64,000 bases of DNA from Pelomonas sp. Root1217 (GTDB lineage: Bacteria; Pseudomonadota; Gammaproteobacteria; Burkholderiales; Burkholderiaceae_C), in NCBI RefSeq assembly GCF_001425705.1, contig NZ_LMDC01000001.1, positions 744,001 through 808,000 on the forward strand, read 5' to 3'. The notes below the pieces were generated by a model. That model was not told where the DNA came from, made no database searches, and saw only the letters and a list, made by a program, of their open reading frames with translations. Position numbers and translations under genes: made by a program. Positions 37,121 through 48,296 of this stretch are shown here, piece after piece (the stretch's first letter is position 1; every line of letters starts with the position of its first letter).

Positions 37121-38590
37121 ATGCGCCTTCTCGGCAAAGCGCTCACCTTCGACGATGTTCTGTTGGTGCCAGCGTTCTCCCAGGTGTTGCCCCGTGACAC
37201 CAGCCTTGCGACCCGCCTGTCGCGCAACATTCCTCTGAACCTGCCGCTGGTGTCCGCCGCCATGGACACCGTGACCGAAGCTCGCCTGGCGATCGCGATC
37301 GCGCAGGAAGGTGGCATCGGCATCGTGCACAAGAACCTCAGCGCCGAAGCGCAGGCGCGCGAAGTCGCCCGGGTCAAGCGCTACGAGAGCGGCGTCGTCC
37401 GCGAGCCTCTCACCATCGGCCCGAACGCCACGGTCCGCGAGGCGATGGAGCTGACCCGCCAGCACGGCTTCTCGGGTTTCCCGGTCGTCGAGGGCAAGCG
37501 CGTCATCGGCATCGTCACCGGCCGCGACCTGCGCTTCGAGACCCGCATGGACGCCCGCGTCAGCGAGATCATGACGCCGGCCGAGAAGCTCGTCACCGTC
37601 AAGGACGGCGCGTCCACCGACGAGGCCAAGGCGCTGATGCACAAGCACAAGCTGGAGCGCGTCGTTGTCGTCAACGACGCCTTCGAGCTGCGCGGCCTGA
37701 TGACCACCAAGGACATCACCAAGCAGACCAGCTTCCCCAACGCCGCGCGCGATGCCCAGGGCAAGCTGCGTGTCGGCGCGGCGGTCGGCTTCGGCGACGA
37801 CACCGAGCAACGCGTCGAACTGCTGGTGCGTGCCGGCGTCGATGCCCTGATCGTCGACACGGCCCACGGCCACAGCGCCGGTGTGCTGGAGCGGGTGCGC
37901 TGGGTCAAGAGCAACTATCCAAACGTCGACGTCATCGGCGGCAACATCGCCACCGGCGCCGCAGCGCTGGCGCTGGTGGAAGCCGGCGCCGACGGCGTCA
38001 AGGTCGGCATCGGCCCCGGCTCCATCTGCACGACCCGCATCGTCGCCGGTGTCGGCGTGCCGCAGATCACCGCCATCGACAACGTCGTCACGGCGCTCAA
38101 GGGCACCGGCGTGCCGGTCATCGCCGATGGCGGCGTGCGCTACTCCGGCGACCTGGCCAAGGCCATCGCGGCGGGCGCCGACTGCGTGATGATGGGCGGT
38201 GCCTTCGCTGGCACCGAGGAGGCACCGGGCGAGGTCATCCTCTACCAGGGCCGCACCTTCAAGAGCTACCGCGGCATGGGCTCGATGGGCGCGATGGCCA
38301 AGGGCAGTGCGGATCGCTACTTCCAGGACACGTCGGCCAACAACCCCAACACATCCAAGCTCGTGCCGGAAGGCATCGAGGGCCAGGTGCCCTACAAGGG
38401 CTCGGTCGTGCAGGTCATCTTCCAGATGGCCGGTGGCCTGAAGGCGTCGATGCATTACTGCGGCTGCGGCTCGATTGCCGACATGCAGGACAAGGCCGAA
38501 TTCGTCGAGATCACGACGGCGGGCATGCGCGAAAGCCATGTCCACGACGTGCAGATCACGAAGGAAGCGCCGAACTACCGCAGCGAATGA
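37121..38590 (+). CDS. guaB: Inosine-5'-monophosphate dehydrogenase
   Basis: 489 residues. Oxidises IMP to XMP with NAD, the first committed step of GMP synthesis. N-terminal segment [19 protein letters not shown], a tandem CBS pair (about 90-205, [15 protein letters not shown] and [10 protein letters not shown]), the catalytic loop [18 protein letters not shown] with its Cys (about 305), and the MGSMGAM flap. Length and motifs are typical. A strong terminator follows at 38603. Confidence 0.97.
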   Translation: MRLLGKALTFDDVLLVPAFSQVLPRDTSLATRLSRNIPLNLPLVSAAMDTVTEARLAIAIAQEGGIGIVHKNLSAEAQAREVARVKRYESGVVREPLTIGPNATVREAMELTRQHGFSGFPVVEGKRVIGIVTGRDLRFETRMDARVSEIMTPAEKLVTVKDGASTDEAKALMHKHKLERVVVVNDAFELRGLMTTKDITKQTSFPNAARDAQGKLRVGAAVGFGDDTEQRVELLVRAGVDALIVDTAHGHSAGVLERVRWVKSNYPNVDVIGGNIATGAAALALVEAGADGVKVGIGPGSICTTRIVAGVGVPQITAIDNVVTALKGTGVPVIADGGVRYSGDLAKAIAAGADCVMMGGAFAGTEEAPGEVILYQGRTFKSYRGMGSMGAMAKGSADRYFQDTSANNPNTSKLVPEGIEGQVPYKGSVVQVIFQMAGGLKASMHYCGCGSIADMQDKAEFVEITTAGMRESHVHDVQITKEAPNYRSE

Positions 38591-38602
38591 GCTGATGACA
38601 GT

Positions 38603-38638
38603 GAAACGGGGCGATGCCAATCGCCCCGTTTCGCTTTT
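38603..38638 (+). terminator. Rho-independent terminator of guaB
   Basis: Perfect 13-bp stem (GAAACGGGGCGAT with ATCGCCCCGTTTC, loop GCCA) followed by GCTTTT. It lies 12 bp after the guaB stop and just ahead of the MFS gene start at 38649, so the MFS gene and guaA probably depend on read-through or a promoter of their own. Confidence 0.9.
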
Positions 38639-38648
38639 CAGGAAGACG

Positions 38649-39881
38649 ATGAGTTCCTCCACGCAACGCACCCCGGCCATGGGCTTCATCATGGCCGCCG
38701 TGCTGATCGACATGATCTCCATCGGGCTGATGGTGCCGGTCCTGCCGCATATCGTCGGCACCTTCACCCACAGCAACGACGAGCAGACCTCGGCCTTCCT
38801 GATGGTGACCATGGCCTTCGGCGTGGCCAACTTCATCGGCTCGCCCGTCCTGGGCTCGCTGTCCGATCGTTTTGGCCGCCGGCCGGTGCTGCTGATCGGC
38901 TTCGCGGGCTTGGCGCTGAGCTTTTTCGTGACCGCCGTGGCCACCGCGCTGTGGATGCTCGTTGCCGTGCGCCTGTTCTCGGGCGCCATGCAGGCCAATA
39001 TCGCCATCGCCAATGCCTATGTGGCCGACATCACGCCGGCCGAAGACCGGGCGCGCCGTTTCGGCCAACTTGGCGCGATGTTCGGCGTCGGTTTCATCCT
39101 CGGCCCCGTCATCGGTGGCTGGCTGGGCCATTACGACGTGCACTGGCCCTTCCTCGCCGCCGGCTGCATGGCTGTGCTGAACTGGTGCTACGGCTTCTTC
39201 GTGCTGCCCGAGTCCCTGCCCGTTGACAGGCGCACGGGCTTCAACTGGAAGAAGGCCAACCCAGTGTCATCCCTGCGCGGCCTAGCGGCGCTCAAGGGCG
39301 TCGGCTCGCTGGTCGTCGTGATCGCACTGGCGTCGCTGGCGCAGTTCATGTTGCACATGACCTGGGTGCTCTACACCAAGTTCAAGTTCGGCTGGGGGCC
39401 GCTCGAGGTGAGCTGGTCGCTGTTCGCGGTGGGCATCGTGTCGGTGTTGAGCCAGGGCGTGCTGCTCAAACCGCTGCTGGCGCGCTTCAGCCCCCGGCGG
39501 TTGGCACTCATCGGCATGGGCTCTGCATCGCTGGCCTACCTCGGCTTCGGCCTCGCGACCGAGGGCTGGATGATGTATGCCGTCATCGCCTTCAACCTGC
39601 TCGGCGGCGTTGCGACCGCGGCGGTGCAGAGCATCATTTCCAATGCGGCGGGGCCGACCCGGCAGGGCCAGGCCATGGGCGCCGTGTCGTCGCTGAACAG
39701 CCTGATGGCCGTCATCGCGCCCATCGTCGGCCTGACCCTGCTGGGCTGGGTGTCGCACCGCCCGGCCACCGACCCGCTGATGGGCCTGCCGTTCTACACC
39801 TGCGCCGCCCTGCAACTGATCGGCCTGATCGTCGCCTACCGCTTCTTCCACGGCCAGCGCACCGCTTTGCAAACTGCCTGA
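38649..39881 (+). CDS. MFS transporter, TetA/drug-efflux-like
   Basis: 410 residues, twelve predicted helices. Motif A-like [14 protein letters not shown] (about 65-78), motif C-like [13 protein letters not shown] (about 137-149) and the DHA1 opening [23 protein letters not shown] fit the TetA/class-1 drug:H+ antiporters. Substrate unknown. ATG 38649 has AGGAAG just upstream; an earlier ATG (38595) would place the terminator hairpin inside the coding sequence. It is inserted between guaB and guaA, with only 7 bp to guaA. Confidence 0.85.
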   Translation: MSSSTQRTPAMGFIMAAVLIDMISIGLMVPVLPHIVGTFTHSNDEQTSAFLMVTMAFGVANFIGSPVLGSLSDRFGRRPVLLIGFAGLALSFFVTAVATALWMLVAVRLFSGAMQANIAIANAYVADITPAEDRARRFGQLGAMFGVGFILGPVIGGWLGHYDVHWPFLAAGCMAVLNWCYGFFVLPESLPVDRRTGFNWKKANPVSSLRGLAALKGVGSLVVVIALASLAQFMLHMTWVLYTKFKFGWGPLEVSWSLFAVGIVSVLSQGVLLKPLLARFSPRRLALIGMGSASLAYLGFGLATEGWMMYAVIAFNLLGGVATAAVQSIISNAAGPTRQGQAMGAVSSLNSLMAVIAPIVGLTLLGWVSHRPATDPLMGLPFYTCAALQLIGLIVAYRFFHGQRTALQTA

Positions 39882-39888
39882 GTTCACC

Positions 39889-41475
<1,587 letters not shown>

Positions 41476-41589
41476 TTCAAGGTCGTGCTGAGGCGTGATT
41501 CCGCTGCGCGCTCTTGGGCCGAACTGACAGCTGGCGCGCGCGCGACTTGGTAGTCATCCGGCAAGGTGAGCTGCTCAGGCCAACCTATT

Positions 41590-42594
41590 TCAAAGGCTCA
41601 TCAGCTCGCTGGAAGTGCAGTCCCGACCGCGTTCCTTCGAAAGATAGAGCGCATCATCGGCGCGCTCGAGCACGTCATCCAACGTCTCATTCGGGCGAGC
41701 TTGCGCGACACCCGCGGAGAAGGTGAAGGAGATGCCTGCGGTCGGCCCCATGGTGCTGCGCACGCGTTCAAGCGCCGTGCAGGCGTCAGCCAACTCCGTG
41801 CCCGGCAGCAGAAGCAAGAACTCTTCACCGCCGACGCGCCCGAGAGATTGGCCGGAGCGCAAGTGGGTGCGAATGTGCTCGCAGAAATGACGCAGCACTG
41901 CGTCTCCGCCAGCATGGCCGTGCGTGTCGTTGACCTTCTTGAAGTGATCCAGATCCAGCAACGCCATGCAGACGGGTTGTGAATGCCGGCGTGGGTCCGC
42001 GAGAGCGCTGGCGGCGAGCTTCAAGATGTGGCGCCGGTTCGGGACGCCTGTCAGTTCATCAGTAAATGCTGCCTGGACTGCAAGTTCATGTGCGTGCGCC
42101 AGTTCGGCCGCCATGCGCTGGTTGGCCCGTAGCAACCGTTCGAGGTCATCCTTCTCGTCGCGCAGCGACTTGCGCTGCAGGTACAGCGCTACGAAGGCTG
42201 CCACCTTGCTCTGCATCACAAGCGGTGGAACCGGCTTTATCAGGAAGTCAACCGCACCTGTTTCATAGCCTTGGAACGTTCGCTCGGTGTCGATGTTGGC
42301 CCCGGTCAGAAAAATGATGGGCACCTCATTTGTGCGTTCATCGCCGCGCATTGCCGCGGCGAGCTCGAAACCATCAACGCCAGGCATGTGCACATCGACC
42401 AGCGCCAAGGCGAACTCATATTGACGCAGGAGCTCCAGCGCCACCGCAGCGGACAGCGCAGAGACAACCTCAACGCCAGGACGATCCAAGATCAGCTTGG
42501 TCGTGGACAAGCTGTCAGGATGGTCATCGACATGGAGAACGAAGGCGATGTCGCGGGTAGGCAGCGCTAACTCCCGAAGGCGGTTTCTTTGCAC
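41590..42594 (-). CDS. Response regulator with GGDEF domain (diguanylate cyclase)
   Basis: 334 residues. Receiver domain (HVDDHPDS, phosphorylated Asp67 in LVDVHMPGVDGF, LIKPVPP), a helical linker (about 130-175), and a GGDEF domain with DELTGVPNRR, LDLDHFKKVNDTHGH and active-site GGEEF (255-259), predicted to make c-di-GMP. The inhibitory I-site expected five residues before GGEEF reads RSGQ instead of RxxD, so product feedback is probably weak. The start is a GTG at 42594; the frame has no ATG between it and the upstream stop. Its kinase partner is not adjacent. Base composition is a little less G+C-rich than its neighbours. Confidence 0.9.
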   Translation of the reverse strand: MQRNRLRELALPTRDIAFVLHVDDHPDSLSTTKLILDRPGVEVVSALSAAVALELLRQYEFALALVDVHMPGVDGFELAAAMRGDERTNEVPIIFLTGANIDTERTFQGYETGAVDFLIKPVPPLVMQSKVAAFVALYLQRKSLRDEKDDLERLLRANQRMAAELAHAHELAVQAAFTDELTGVPNRRHILKLAASALADPRRHSQPVCMALLDLDHFKKVNDTHGHAGGDAVLRHFCEHIRTHLRSGQSLGRVGGEEFLLLLPGTELADACTALERVRSTMGPTAGISFTFSAGVAQARPNETLDDVLERADDALYLSKERGRDCTSSELMSL

Positions 42595-42843
42595 GTTAGC
42601 AAGAGCCAGAGCCCACGATGTAGCTTGGGATAAGAATTTTTCAATGCGTTACTGATGACTGCCGTCGGATTCCGCAGCAAGAGCGAGAAGCGACGCAGGG
42701 CGGTGAAGCTCATCATCTGAAACGTTCCGTAAAAGAATCCCGTAGCGGGGTTCCTGCCACGATTTCTCGGGGCGCAGCCCCTACAAACGCGCGCTGACCG
42801 TGGTGCATGGGCCCGCGGCATTCAACGCAGTTTGAAGGACCTG
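42595..42843. other. Intergenic region between GGDEF gene and secreted lyase-like gene
   Basis: Divergent gap of 249 bp, lower in G+C than its surroundings near 42620-42750. It holds two short hairpins: CCCG-tag-CGGG (42749-42759 region, with a T-rich run on the minus strand) and GGGGC-gca-GCCCC (42769-42781). A 48-codon minus-strand frame beginning MMSFTALRRF lies here, but without a ribosome-binding site; I regard it as unsupported. No protein gene is called. Confidence 0.5.
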
Positions 42844-45021
42844 ATGACCGCTACGCACGACCCGCATCCCGCCCTCGCCAGGCGCTCCCTGCTTGCAGGC
42901 CTGGGCCTGCTGCCCGCCCTGCCGCTGCTGCGCAGCGCACCGGCGCACGCCCAGGCCCGCCCGGCGCCCGCCTCCGTCAGCGGCGTCTTCCGCCATGCCG
43001 GCCTGCTGGTCACCGAGGACGACTTCAAGCGCATTCGTGGTCATATCGCGGCCGGTGAGCAACCCTGGACGGGCTGGTGGAACAAGCTGTGCGCCGACCG
43101 CCTCACTTCACTGGACGCCTGGCCGAGCGCGCTGCCAGCGGTCTACCGCCAGGACAGAAGCAAGGCCTCGCTGTACCGGGACATCCAGCGCGCATGGTGC
43201 CTGGCGCTGCGCTGGAAGCTGTCGGACGACCCCCGCTATGCCGACAAGGCGGTGGAGACCCTGGATGCCTGGGCGCAAACGCTGAAATTGGTCGCGACCA
43301 AGGCCGAAGGCTCGACCGCCCCTGACGACCACACCTACATCCTGATGGCCGGCATGCAAGGCCACCAGTTTGCCCAGATCGGCGAGGTGATGCGCAGCTA
43401 CCCGGGTTGGGCGCCGGCGAGCCTGGCGCGCTTCCAGCAAATGCTGCTGGAAGTGTTCGGCAGCATCTGCTCCGGGTTTCTCAAAAAGGTCTCCCTTGGC
43501 TCGCATGCCAACTGGGACATGGCCTCGTTGTGTGGCGCCATGGCCATCGGCGTGTTCTGCGACCGGCCCGAGCTGTACAGGCAGGCCTGCGACTACTACG
43601 CGGGCAACAACCGGGGCGAGCTGGCCACGTTCGGCAATGGCTCCATCGTGCACAGCGTGTACTTCATGCACCCGGGTCATTTCGGGCAGTGGGAGGAGAG
43701 CGGGCGCGACCAGGGGCATTCGACGCTGGGCATGTCGCTCGGCGGCGACCTGCTGGAGATGGCCTGGAACCAGGGTGACGACCTCTACGGCATGTACAAC
43801 AACCGCTTCCTCGCGGCGGCCGAGTACGTGGCGCGCTCCAACCTCAAAGACGAGAACGGCAACGTCTACCCCATGCCGTACGCGCACGAGCACAATCCCT
43901 CGCAGCCCCACACGTCGCGGTGGACGGAAGTCAACCAGTCGTTCCAGAACTACCGCAACGCCTGGGAACCCATCTACAACCACTACGTGAACCGCATGGG
44001 GCTGGCAGCGCCCAACGTGGCGCGCATGCTGCCCCTGTGCGAGCCGAATTACGGGTCGGGCAATGGCGACGACATGGTCTACCCGACGCTGACGCAGCGA
44101 CGGCGCGCCTATGCCGGGCCGATGAAGGCGCCCTCCGGCCTCACGGCCCCGGTGCACGACGGCCGCGTCGTGCTGTCGTGGTGGGGCAGCGTCGGTGCGA
44201 CGTCCTACGTGGTCAAGCGCGCCGCCCGGGCCAACGGGCCCTTCACCCACCTGACGACCATCGCCGCCGACCAAATCCTCACCCACACTGACACGCCGCC
44301 CAAGGGCGTCTGGTTCTACCAGGTCACGGCCCTGGGCAGCGCCAGCGCCAGCGCCGCTTCCGCCGCGGTGCGGGCCGCCGTGCCCGGCGAGCGGCGTTTC
44401 TCGATGCCGCTGAATGGCAGCAACGGCACCGGCACCATCGGCGCGCTGCAGACTCCCGCCGGCCAGTGGAAGGCCGTCGCGGGCGAGCTGCTGGACGGCG
44501 CGACCTGGGGCGACGGGCGGCTGAACGACAAGGCCATCGTCTTCGACGGCAAGTCGGCCGGCCTGCAGCTGCCCGAGGGGCTGTTCAGCGGCCTGGGCGA
44601 CTTCACCTTGTCCCTGTGGGCCAATGCCAATTCGCTGCGCACGGACAGCTGCCTGTTCTTCGCCGGGCACGACGGGTTTTCCTACATGCGCCTCGTGCCC
44701 AAGGGCCGCGTGGGGCTGCAGTTCGCCATCACCGGCGCGGGGTTCAACGACGAGCAGAACCTGGTCGCGCCGTGGTTCATGCCCATTCGCCGCTGGGTCC
44801 ATCTGGCCGTCACGCTCAAGGGCACCACGGGCCGGCTCTATGTCGACGGCGCAGAGGTGGCGCAGTCCGACGCCATGCTGCTGTCGCCGCGCCAGGTCGG
44901 CGACCAGGTGGCCTTCCTCGGGCGCGACTGGGGCCATGCGTCATTCAACGGCCGCATCCAGGGCTTCCGCATCGAGGCGGGGGCCTTGAGCGCCGCCGAG
45001 GTCGCGGCGCTGGCGAAGTAG
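42844..45021 (+). CDS. Secreted alginate-lyase-like protein with Fn3 and LamG domains
   Basis: 725 residues. N terminus ALARRSLLAGLGLLPALPLLRSAPAHA has a twin-arginine-like signal. Residues ~45-400 are an all-helical domain resembling alginate lyase-type (alpha/alpha-toroid) polysaccharide lyases (HAGLLVTEDDFKRIRGHIAAGEQPW, SLGSHANWDMASLCGAMAIGVF, conserved His/Tyr/Asn). A fibronectin-III-like domain follows (LTAPVHDGRVVLSWWGSVGATSYVVKR, about 432-515), then a LamG/concanavalin-like C-terminal domain (DFTLSLWANANSLR, GRLYVDGAEVAQSD). Substrate is inferred to be a uronate-type polysaccharide, not shown. ATG 42844 has AAGGAC upstream. Confidence 0.75.
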   Translation: MTATHDPHPALARRSLLAGLGLLPALPLLRSAPAHAQARPAPASVSGVFRHAGLLVTEDDFKRIRGHIAAGEQPWTGWWNKLCADRLTSLDAWPSALPAVYRQDRSKASLYRDIQRAWCLALRWKLSDDPRYADKAVETLDAWAQTLKLVATKAEGSTAPDDHTYILMAGMQGHQFAQIGEVMRSYPGWAPASLARFQQMLLEVFGSICSGFLKKVSLGSHANWDMASLCGAMAIGVFCDRPELYRQACDYYAGNNRGELATFGNGSIVHSVYFMHPGHFGQWEESGRDQGHSTLGMSLGGDLLEMAWNQGDDLYGMYNNRFLAAAEYVARSNLKDENGNVYPMPYAHEHNPSQPHTSRWTEVNQSFQNYRNAWEPIYNHYVNRMGLAAPNVARMLPLCEPNYGSGNGDDMVYPTLTQRRRAYAGPMKAPSGLTAPVHDGRVVLSWWGSVGATSYVVKRAARANGPFTHLTTIAADQILTHTDTPPKGVWFYQVTALGSASASAASAAVRAAVPGERRFSMPLNGSNGTGTIGALQTPAGQWKAVAGELLDGATWGDGRLNDKAIVFDGKSAGLQLPEGLFSGLGDFTLSLWANANSLRTDSCLFFAGHDGFSYMRLVPKGRVGLQFAITGAGFNDEQNLVAPWFMPIRRWVHLAVTLKGTTGRLYVDGAEVAQSDAMLLSPRQVGDQVAFLGRDWGHASFNGRIQGFRIEAGALSAAEVAALAK

Positions 45022-45173
45022 CGGTCGGCGAGGGCGCACCGGCGCGCTGTGCGCGTGCCGTGCGCCTCATTCCCGCAGTGATCACCGGCGCCGGTACCCG
45101 GCCCGGCAGGGCAGCTGCCGGGCGGCTGGCTAGCGACAGGTCACTGCCGACAGCCGGCTCTAGACGCTGGCAT

Positions 45174-45187
45174 TTGATCTATGTCAA
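45174..45187 (+). promoter_or_regulatory. FNR/DNR-type (Crp-Fnr) binding site
   Basis: TTGATCTATGTCAA matches TTGAT-N4-ATCAA with one mismatch. Its centre is about 41 bp upstream of the start predicted from the -10 box TAGAAT at 45209-45214, the class II activator position. It indicates activation of the DUF2249-norB genes under low oxygen or by an NO-responsive Dnr-type regulator. Confidence 0.75.
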
Positions 45188-45208
45188 ACCGCGTCACGGC
45201 GGCGTTTC

Positions 45209-45237
45209 TAGAATTTGATGCATAGAAAATGCATCTT
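45209..45237 (+). promoter_or_regulatory. -10 box and overlapping NsrR-type operator
   Basis: TAGAAT (45209-45214) is a near-consensus -10. Directly after, 45215-45237 is a 23-bp dyad: its reverse complement starts AAGATGCATTT and ends ATGCATCAA, very close to the published NsrR consensus AAGATGCATTT-N-AAATGCATCTT. A repressor bound here would cover the start site (about 45221). The nsrR-like gene is at 47841. NO would relieve repression. Confidence 0.8.
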
Positions 45238-45248
45238 TAGAGGCGCTC

Positions 45249-45524
45249 ATGTCAGTCCCTTCCCTTCAATTCGACTCTCGTGGATTCGCGATGAGTGACC
45301 GCGCCCCAGCAATCGTCGCCAAGCTTGACGTCCTGGCCGCCAACGAAACGCTGGAGCTGTTGATGGACGGGGAGCCCGGTTCGCTGGAGGCCCTGCTCAA
45401 CGTTCACAGACCGGGCCTGTTCAGCTGGCAGAGCGTCGAGCGCGGCCCGGACTTATGGCGAGCGAGGGTCACGAGGCTTGGCTCTGCGCGTGGCACGTGC
45501 TGCGGCGCTTGTGGCGGCGCCTGA
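45249..45524 (+). CDS. DUF2249 domain protein
   Basis: 91 residues. The core (AKLDVLAANETLELLMDGEPGSLEALLNV, then FSWQSVERGPDLWRARVTRLG) matches DUF2249, a TusA/SirA-like fold often encoded with NO and denitrification genes. A Cys-rich tail (TCCGACGGA) ends the protein. The function is not known; a role in metal or sulfur chemistry of NO handling is inference. It is the first gene after the FNR/NsrR-type promoter; the second Met (45291) is an alternative start. norB follows by 35 bp. Confidence 0.85.
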   Translation: MSVPSLQFDSRGFAMSDRAPAIVAKLDVLAANETLELLMDGEPGSLEALLNVHRPGLFSWQSVERGPDLWRARVTRLGSARGTCCGACGGA

Positions 45525-45559
45525 CGATCAACTGTTCCTGGCGTTCCAAGGAAATCAAC

Positions 45560-47827
45560 ATGAAATCCCGTAGCAATCTCTGGCGCTGGCTGGGGCTCAT
45601 CTTCGTGCTGTCGTTCGGCGCCCTGGGCTATCTCGGCTGGCAGATCTATCTTTCCGCCCCACCCATCCCGAACCGGGTGGTCAGCGCCGACGGCGAGCTG
45701 TTGTTCACCGGCGAGCAGATCCAGCTCGGCCAGCAGGCCTGGCTGTCGGCCGGCGGCCAGCAGCTCGGCACGGTCTGGGGGCATGGCGCCTATGTCGCGC
45801 CGGACTGGTCGGCCGACTGGCTGCACCGCGAGGCTGTCGCACTGAAGGCCCGGCGCCTGGCGGAACAGCAGCAAAGCGGCCTGCCGGTCAGCGACGCCCA
45901 GCGCGCCGCCGTCGACCAGCTGGTGCGCGAGGAAATGCGCCGCAACACCTACGAAGAGAGCAGCGGCGAGGTGCGCATCACCGCCGCCCGCGCCCAGGCC
46001 ATCCGCGAGGTCGCTTCGCACTACGAGGGCCTGTTCGGCACCGACCCGGCGCTGGACAAGCTGCGCGACCAGTACGCGATGACGGCCGGCGCGCTGCCCG
46101 AAGCCGAGCACCGCAAGGCGCTGGCGGCCTTCTTCTTCTGGTCGGCCTGGGCGGCCGTGACGGATCGCCCCGGGGAGACTGGCCTGTCCTACACCAGCAA
46201 CTGGCCGCATGAGCCGCTCGTCGGCAACACGATGAGCACGTCGGCCGCGATGTGGTCGATGGTCAGTATCGTGCTGCTGCTGGCCGGCATCGCCGCGATG
46301 CTGTGGCTGCACAAGGGCGACGAAGAGCTCGCCGTCGTGCCCAAGGCCGACCCGCTGCTCGGCGCCAAGGCCACAACGTCGATGAAGGCCACACGCAAAT
46401 ACTTCTTCGTCGTCATCGGCCTGATGCTGCTGCAGATCGGCATGGGCGCCATCACGGCCCACTACGCGGTGGAAGGCCAGGCTTTCTTCGGCATCCCGCT
46501 GGCGCAGATCCTGCCGTACACCGTCACCCGCACCATCCACACGCAGATCGGCATCTTCTGGATCGCCACCGCCTGGCTGGCCACCGGCCTGTACGTCGCG
46601 CCGCTGCTGTCGGGCGCCGAACCCAAGTTGCAGAAGCTCGGTGTGGACGCGCTGTTCTGGGCGCTCATCGTCGTCGTACTCGGCTCGACGATCACCGGCT
46701 GGCTTGGCACGCTGCAGCACCGCGGGTTCGATTTCAGCTTCTGGTTCGGCAACCAGGGCCTGGAGTTCACGAGCATGGGCCGCTTCTGGCAGATCCTGCT
46801 CTTCGTCGGCCTGCTGTTCTGGGTCTTCCTGCTCGGCCGTGCGCTGTGGCCGGCGCTCAAGCGGCCTTCGGAAACCCGGGGCCTCATCGCCATGGTCTTC
46901 CTGTCGGCGACCTGCATCGGCGGTTTCTACGCGAGCTCGCTGACCTGGGGCCAGCACACCCACTACTCGATGGTCGAGTACTGGCGCTGGTGGCTGGTGC
47001 ACCTGTGGGTGGAGGGCTTCTTCGAGGTCTTCGCCACCGCCGTGGTCGCACTGATCTTCACCAACCTGGGCCTGGTGCGTGCGGCCTCCGCCAACCGCGC
47101 CATCGTCGCCGAGACCATCGTCTTCCTGTTCGGCGGCATCCTGGGCACGCTGCACCATCTGTACTGGACGGGCACGCCCACGTCGGTCATCGCAGTCGGC
47201 TCGGTGTTCTCCGCGCTGGAAGTGGTGCCGCTGACGCTGATCGGCCTGGAAGCGCTGCAGACCTATCGCCGCGCCAAGGGCGTGGCCTGGCTGGGCGCCT
47301 ACAGGTGGGTGATCCTGAGCTTCGTCGCCGTGGGCTTCTGGAACACGGTGGGCGCCGGCCTGCTGGGCTTCGCCATCAACCCGCCTGCGTCGCTGTACTA
47401 CGTGCAGGGCCTGAACATGACGGCGGCCCACGGCCACGCGGCGCTGTTCGGCGTCTACGGCATGCTGGGCATCGGCCTGATGCTGTTCTGCCTGCGCGGC
47501 CTGTTCGATCGTTCACTGCATGCCGACCGCTTCCTCAAGCCCGCCTTCTGGAGCCTGAACATTGGCCTGGCCATGATGGTCTTCCTGTCGCTGCTGCCGG
47601 CCGGCATCTACCAGGCCTACCAGAGCATCACCAAGGGCCTGTGGTACGCCCGCTCGCCGGAAGTCATCCACTCGCCCGTGATGGAGACCTTGGTGTGGCT
47701 GCGCGTGCCGGGCGACATCGTGTTCGCCGCCGGCAGCGTCTTCCTGGCCGTGTATGCGCTGTACCTGCTGCGCCGCCCCGCGGCGGACCGCCTGCCGGCG
47801 GGCGCCGCCCCGGCCCGCGGGCGCTGA
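45560..47827 (+). CDS. norB: Quinol-dependent nitric oxide reductase (qNOR)
   Basis: 755 residues, about 14 membrane helices. Reduces NO to N2O with electrons from quinol, without a NorC subunit. The N-terminal extension with a periplasmic domain (FTGEQIQLGQQAWLSAGGQQLGTVWGHGAYVAPDW) marks the single-subunit qNOR type. Haem and FeB ligands occur in TRTIHTQIGIFWIA, WRWWLVHLWVEGFFEVF, GTLHHLYWTG and AAHGHAALFGVYGM, with the catalytic-site Glu (EGFFEVF) present. ATG 45560 has AAGGAAA upstream. It lies under the FNR/NsrR-type promoter. Confidence 0.95.
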   Translation: MKSRSNLWRWLGLIFVLSFGALGYLGWQIYLSAPPIPNRVVSADGELLFTGEQIQLGQQAWLSAGGQQLGTVWGHGAYVAPDWSADWLHREAVALKARRLAEQQQSGLPVSDAQRAAVDQLVREEMRRNTYEESSGEVRITAARAQAIREVASHYEGLFGTDPALDKLRDQYAMTAGALPEAEHRKALAAFFFWSAWAAVTDRPGETGLSYTSNWPHEPLVGNTMSTSAAMWSMVSIVLLLAGIAAMLWLHKGDEELAVVPKADPLLGAKATTSMKATRKYFFVVIGLMLLQIGMGAITAHYAVEGQAFFGIPLAQILPYTVTRTIHTQIGIFWIATAWLATGLYVAPLLSGAEPKLQKLGVDALFWALIVVVLGSTITGWLGTLQHRGFDFSFWFGNQGLEFTSMGRFWQILLFVGLLFWVFLLGRALWPALKRPSETRGLIAMVFLSATCIGGFYASSLTWGQHTHYSMVEYWRWWLVHLWVEGFFEVFATAVVALIFTNLGLVRAASANRAIVAETIVFLFGGILGTLHHLYWTGTPTSVIAVGSVFSALEVVPLTLIGLEALQTYRRAKGVAWLGAYRWVILSFVAVGFWNTVGAGLLGFAINPPASLYYVQGLNMTAAHGHAALFGVYGMLGIGLMLFCLRGLFDRSLHADRFLKPAFWSLNIGLAMMVFLSLLPAGIYQAYQSITKGLWYARSPEVIHSPVMETLVWLRVPGDIVFAAGSVFLAVYALYLLRRPAADRLPAGAAPARGR

Positions 47828-47840
47828 AAGGAACGTCGCC

Positions 47841-48296
47841 ATGAGACTCACCGCCTTCACCGACTACAGCCTGCGCGTGCTGATGTTCCTGGCCGCCGAG
47901 CCCGACCGGCGCGCCACGGTGGGCGAAATCTGCGCGGCCTTCGACGTGAAGGCCAACCACCTCACCAAGGTCGTGCACCACCTGGCCAAGCGCGGCTGGG
48001 TGAGCACCGTGCGCGGCAAGGGCGGTGGGCTCACGCTGGCGAAGCCGGCAGAGCAGATCCGCATCGGCGAGGTTGTGCGCGACACCGAGGGCCAGGCCCT
48101 GCCGGCCGAGTGCTTCTCGGCCGAGGCCAGCCATTGCGCCATCGTCAGCCACTGCCGGCTCAAGGGCGTGCTGGGCGAGGCGGTGCAGGCCTTTCACGCC
48201 GTGCTGGACCGCTACACGCTGGCCGACATCACGGCCAACCGTCAGCAGTTGGTACAGCTGCTGCACTTCATGGCACCGGCGAGGTCGGCGGCATGA
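47841..48296 (+). CDS. nsrR: NsrR-type Rrf2 family nitric oxide sensor/repressor
   Basis: 151 residues. Rrf2 winged helix (MRLTAFTDYSLRVLMFLA, VKANHLTKVVHHLAKRGWV, GKGGGLTLA) and three Cys at 91, 99 and 105, spaced like the [4Fe-4S] ligands of NsrR, with Asp8 in place as the fourth-ligand candidate. Nitrosylation of the cluster releases DNA in this family. It has AAAGGAA upstream and lies 13 bp after norB. The dyad at 45215-45237 is its likely operator, giving feedback control. Its stop overlaps the next gene in ATGA. Confidence 0.92.
   Translation: MRLTAFTDYSLRVLMFLAAEPDRRATVGEICAAFDVKANHLTKVVHHLAKRGWVSTVRGKGGGLTLAKPAEQIRIGEVVRDTEGQALPAECFSAEASHCAIVSHCRLKGVLGEAVQAFHAVLDRYTLADITANRQQLVQLLHFMAPARSAA

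Noticed and set aside
42567..42821. Minus-strand frame including MMSFTALRRF
   Set aside because: No ribosome-binding site, no recognised family, and it overlaps the start region of the GGDEF gene in another frame.
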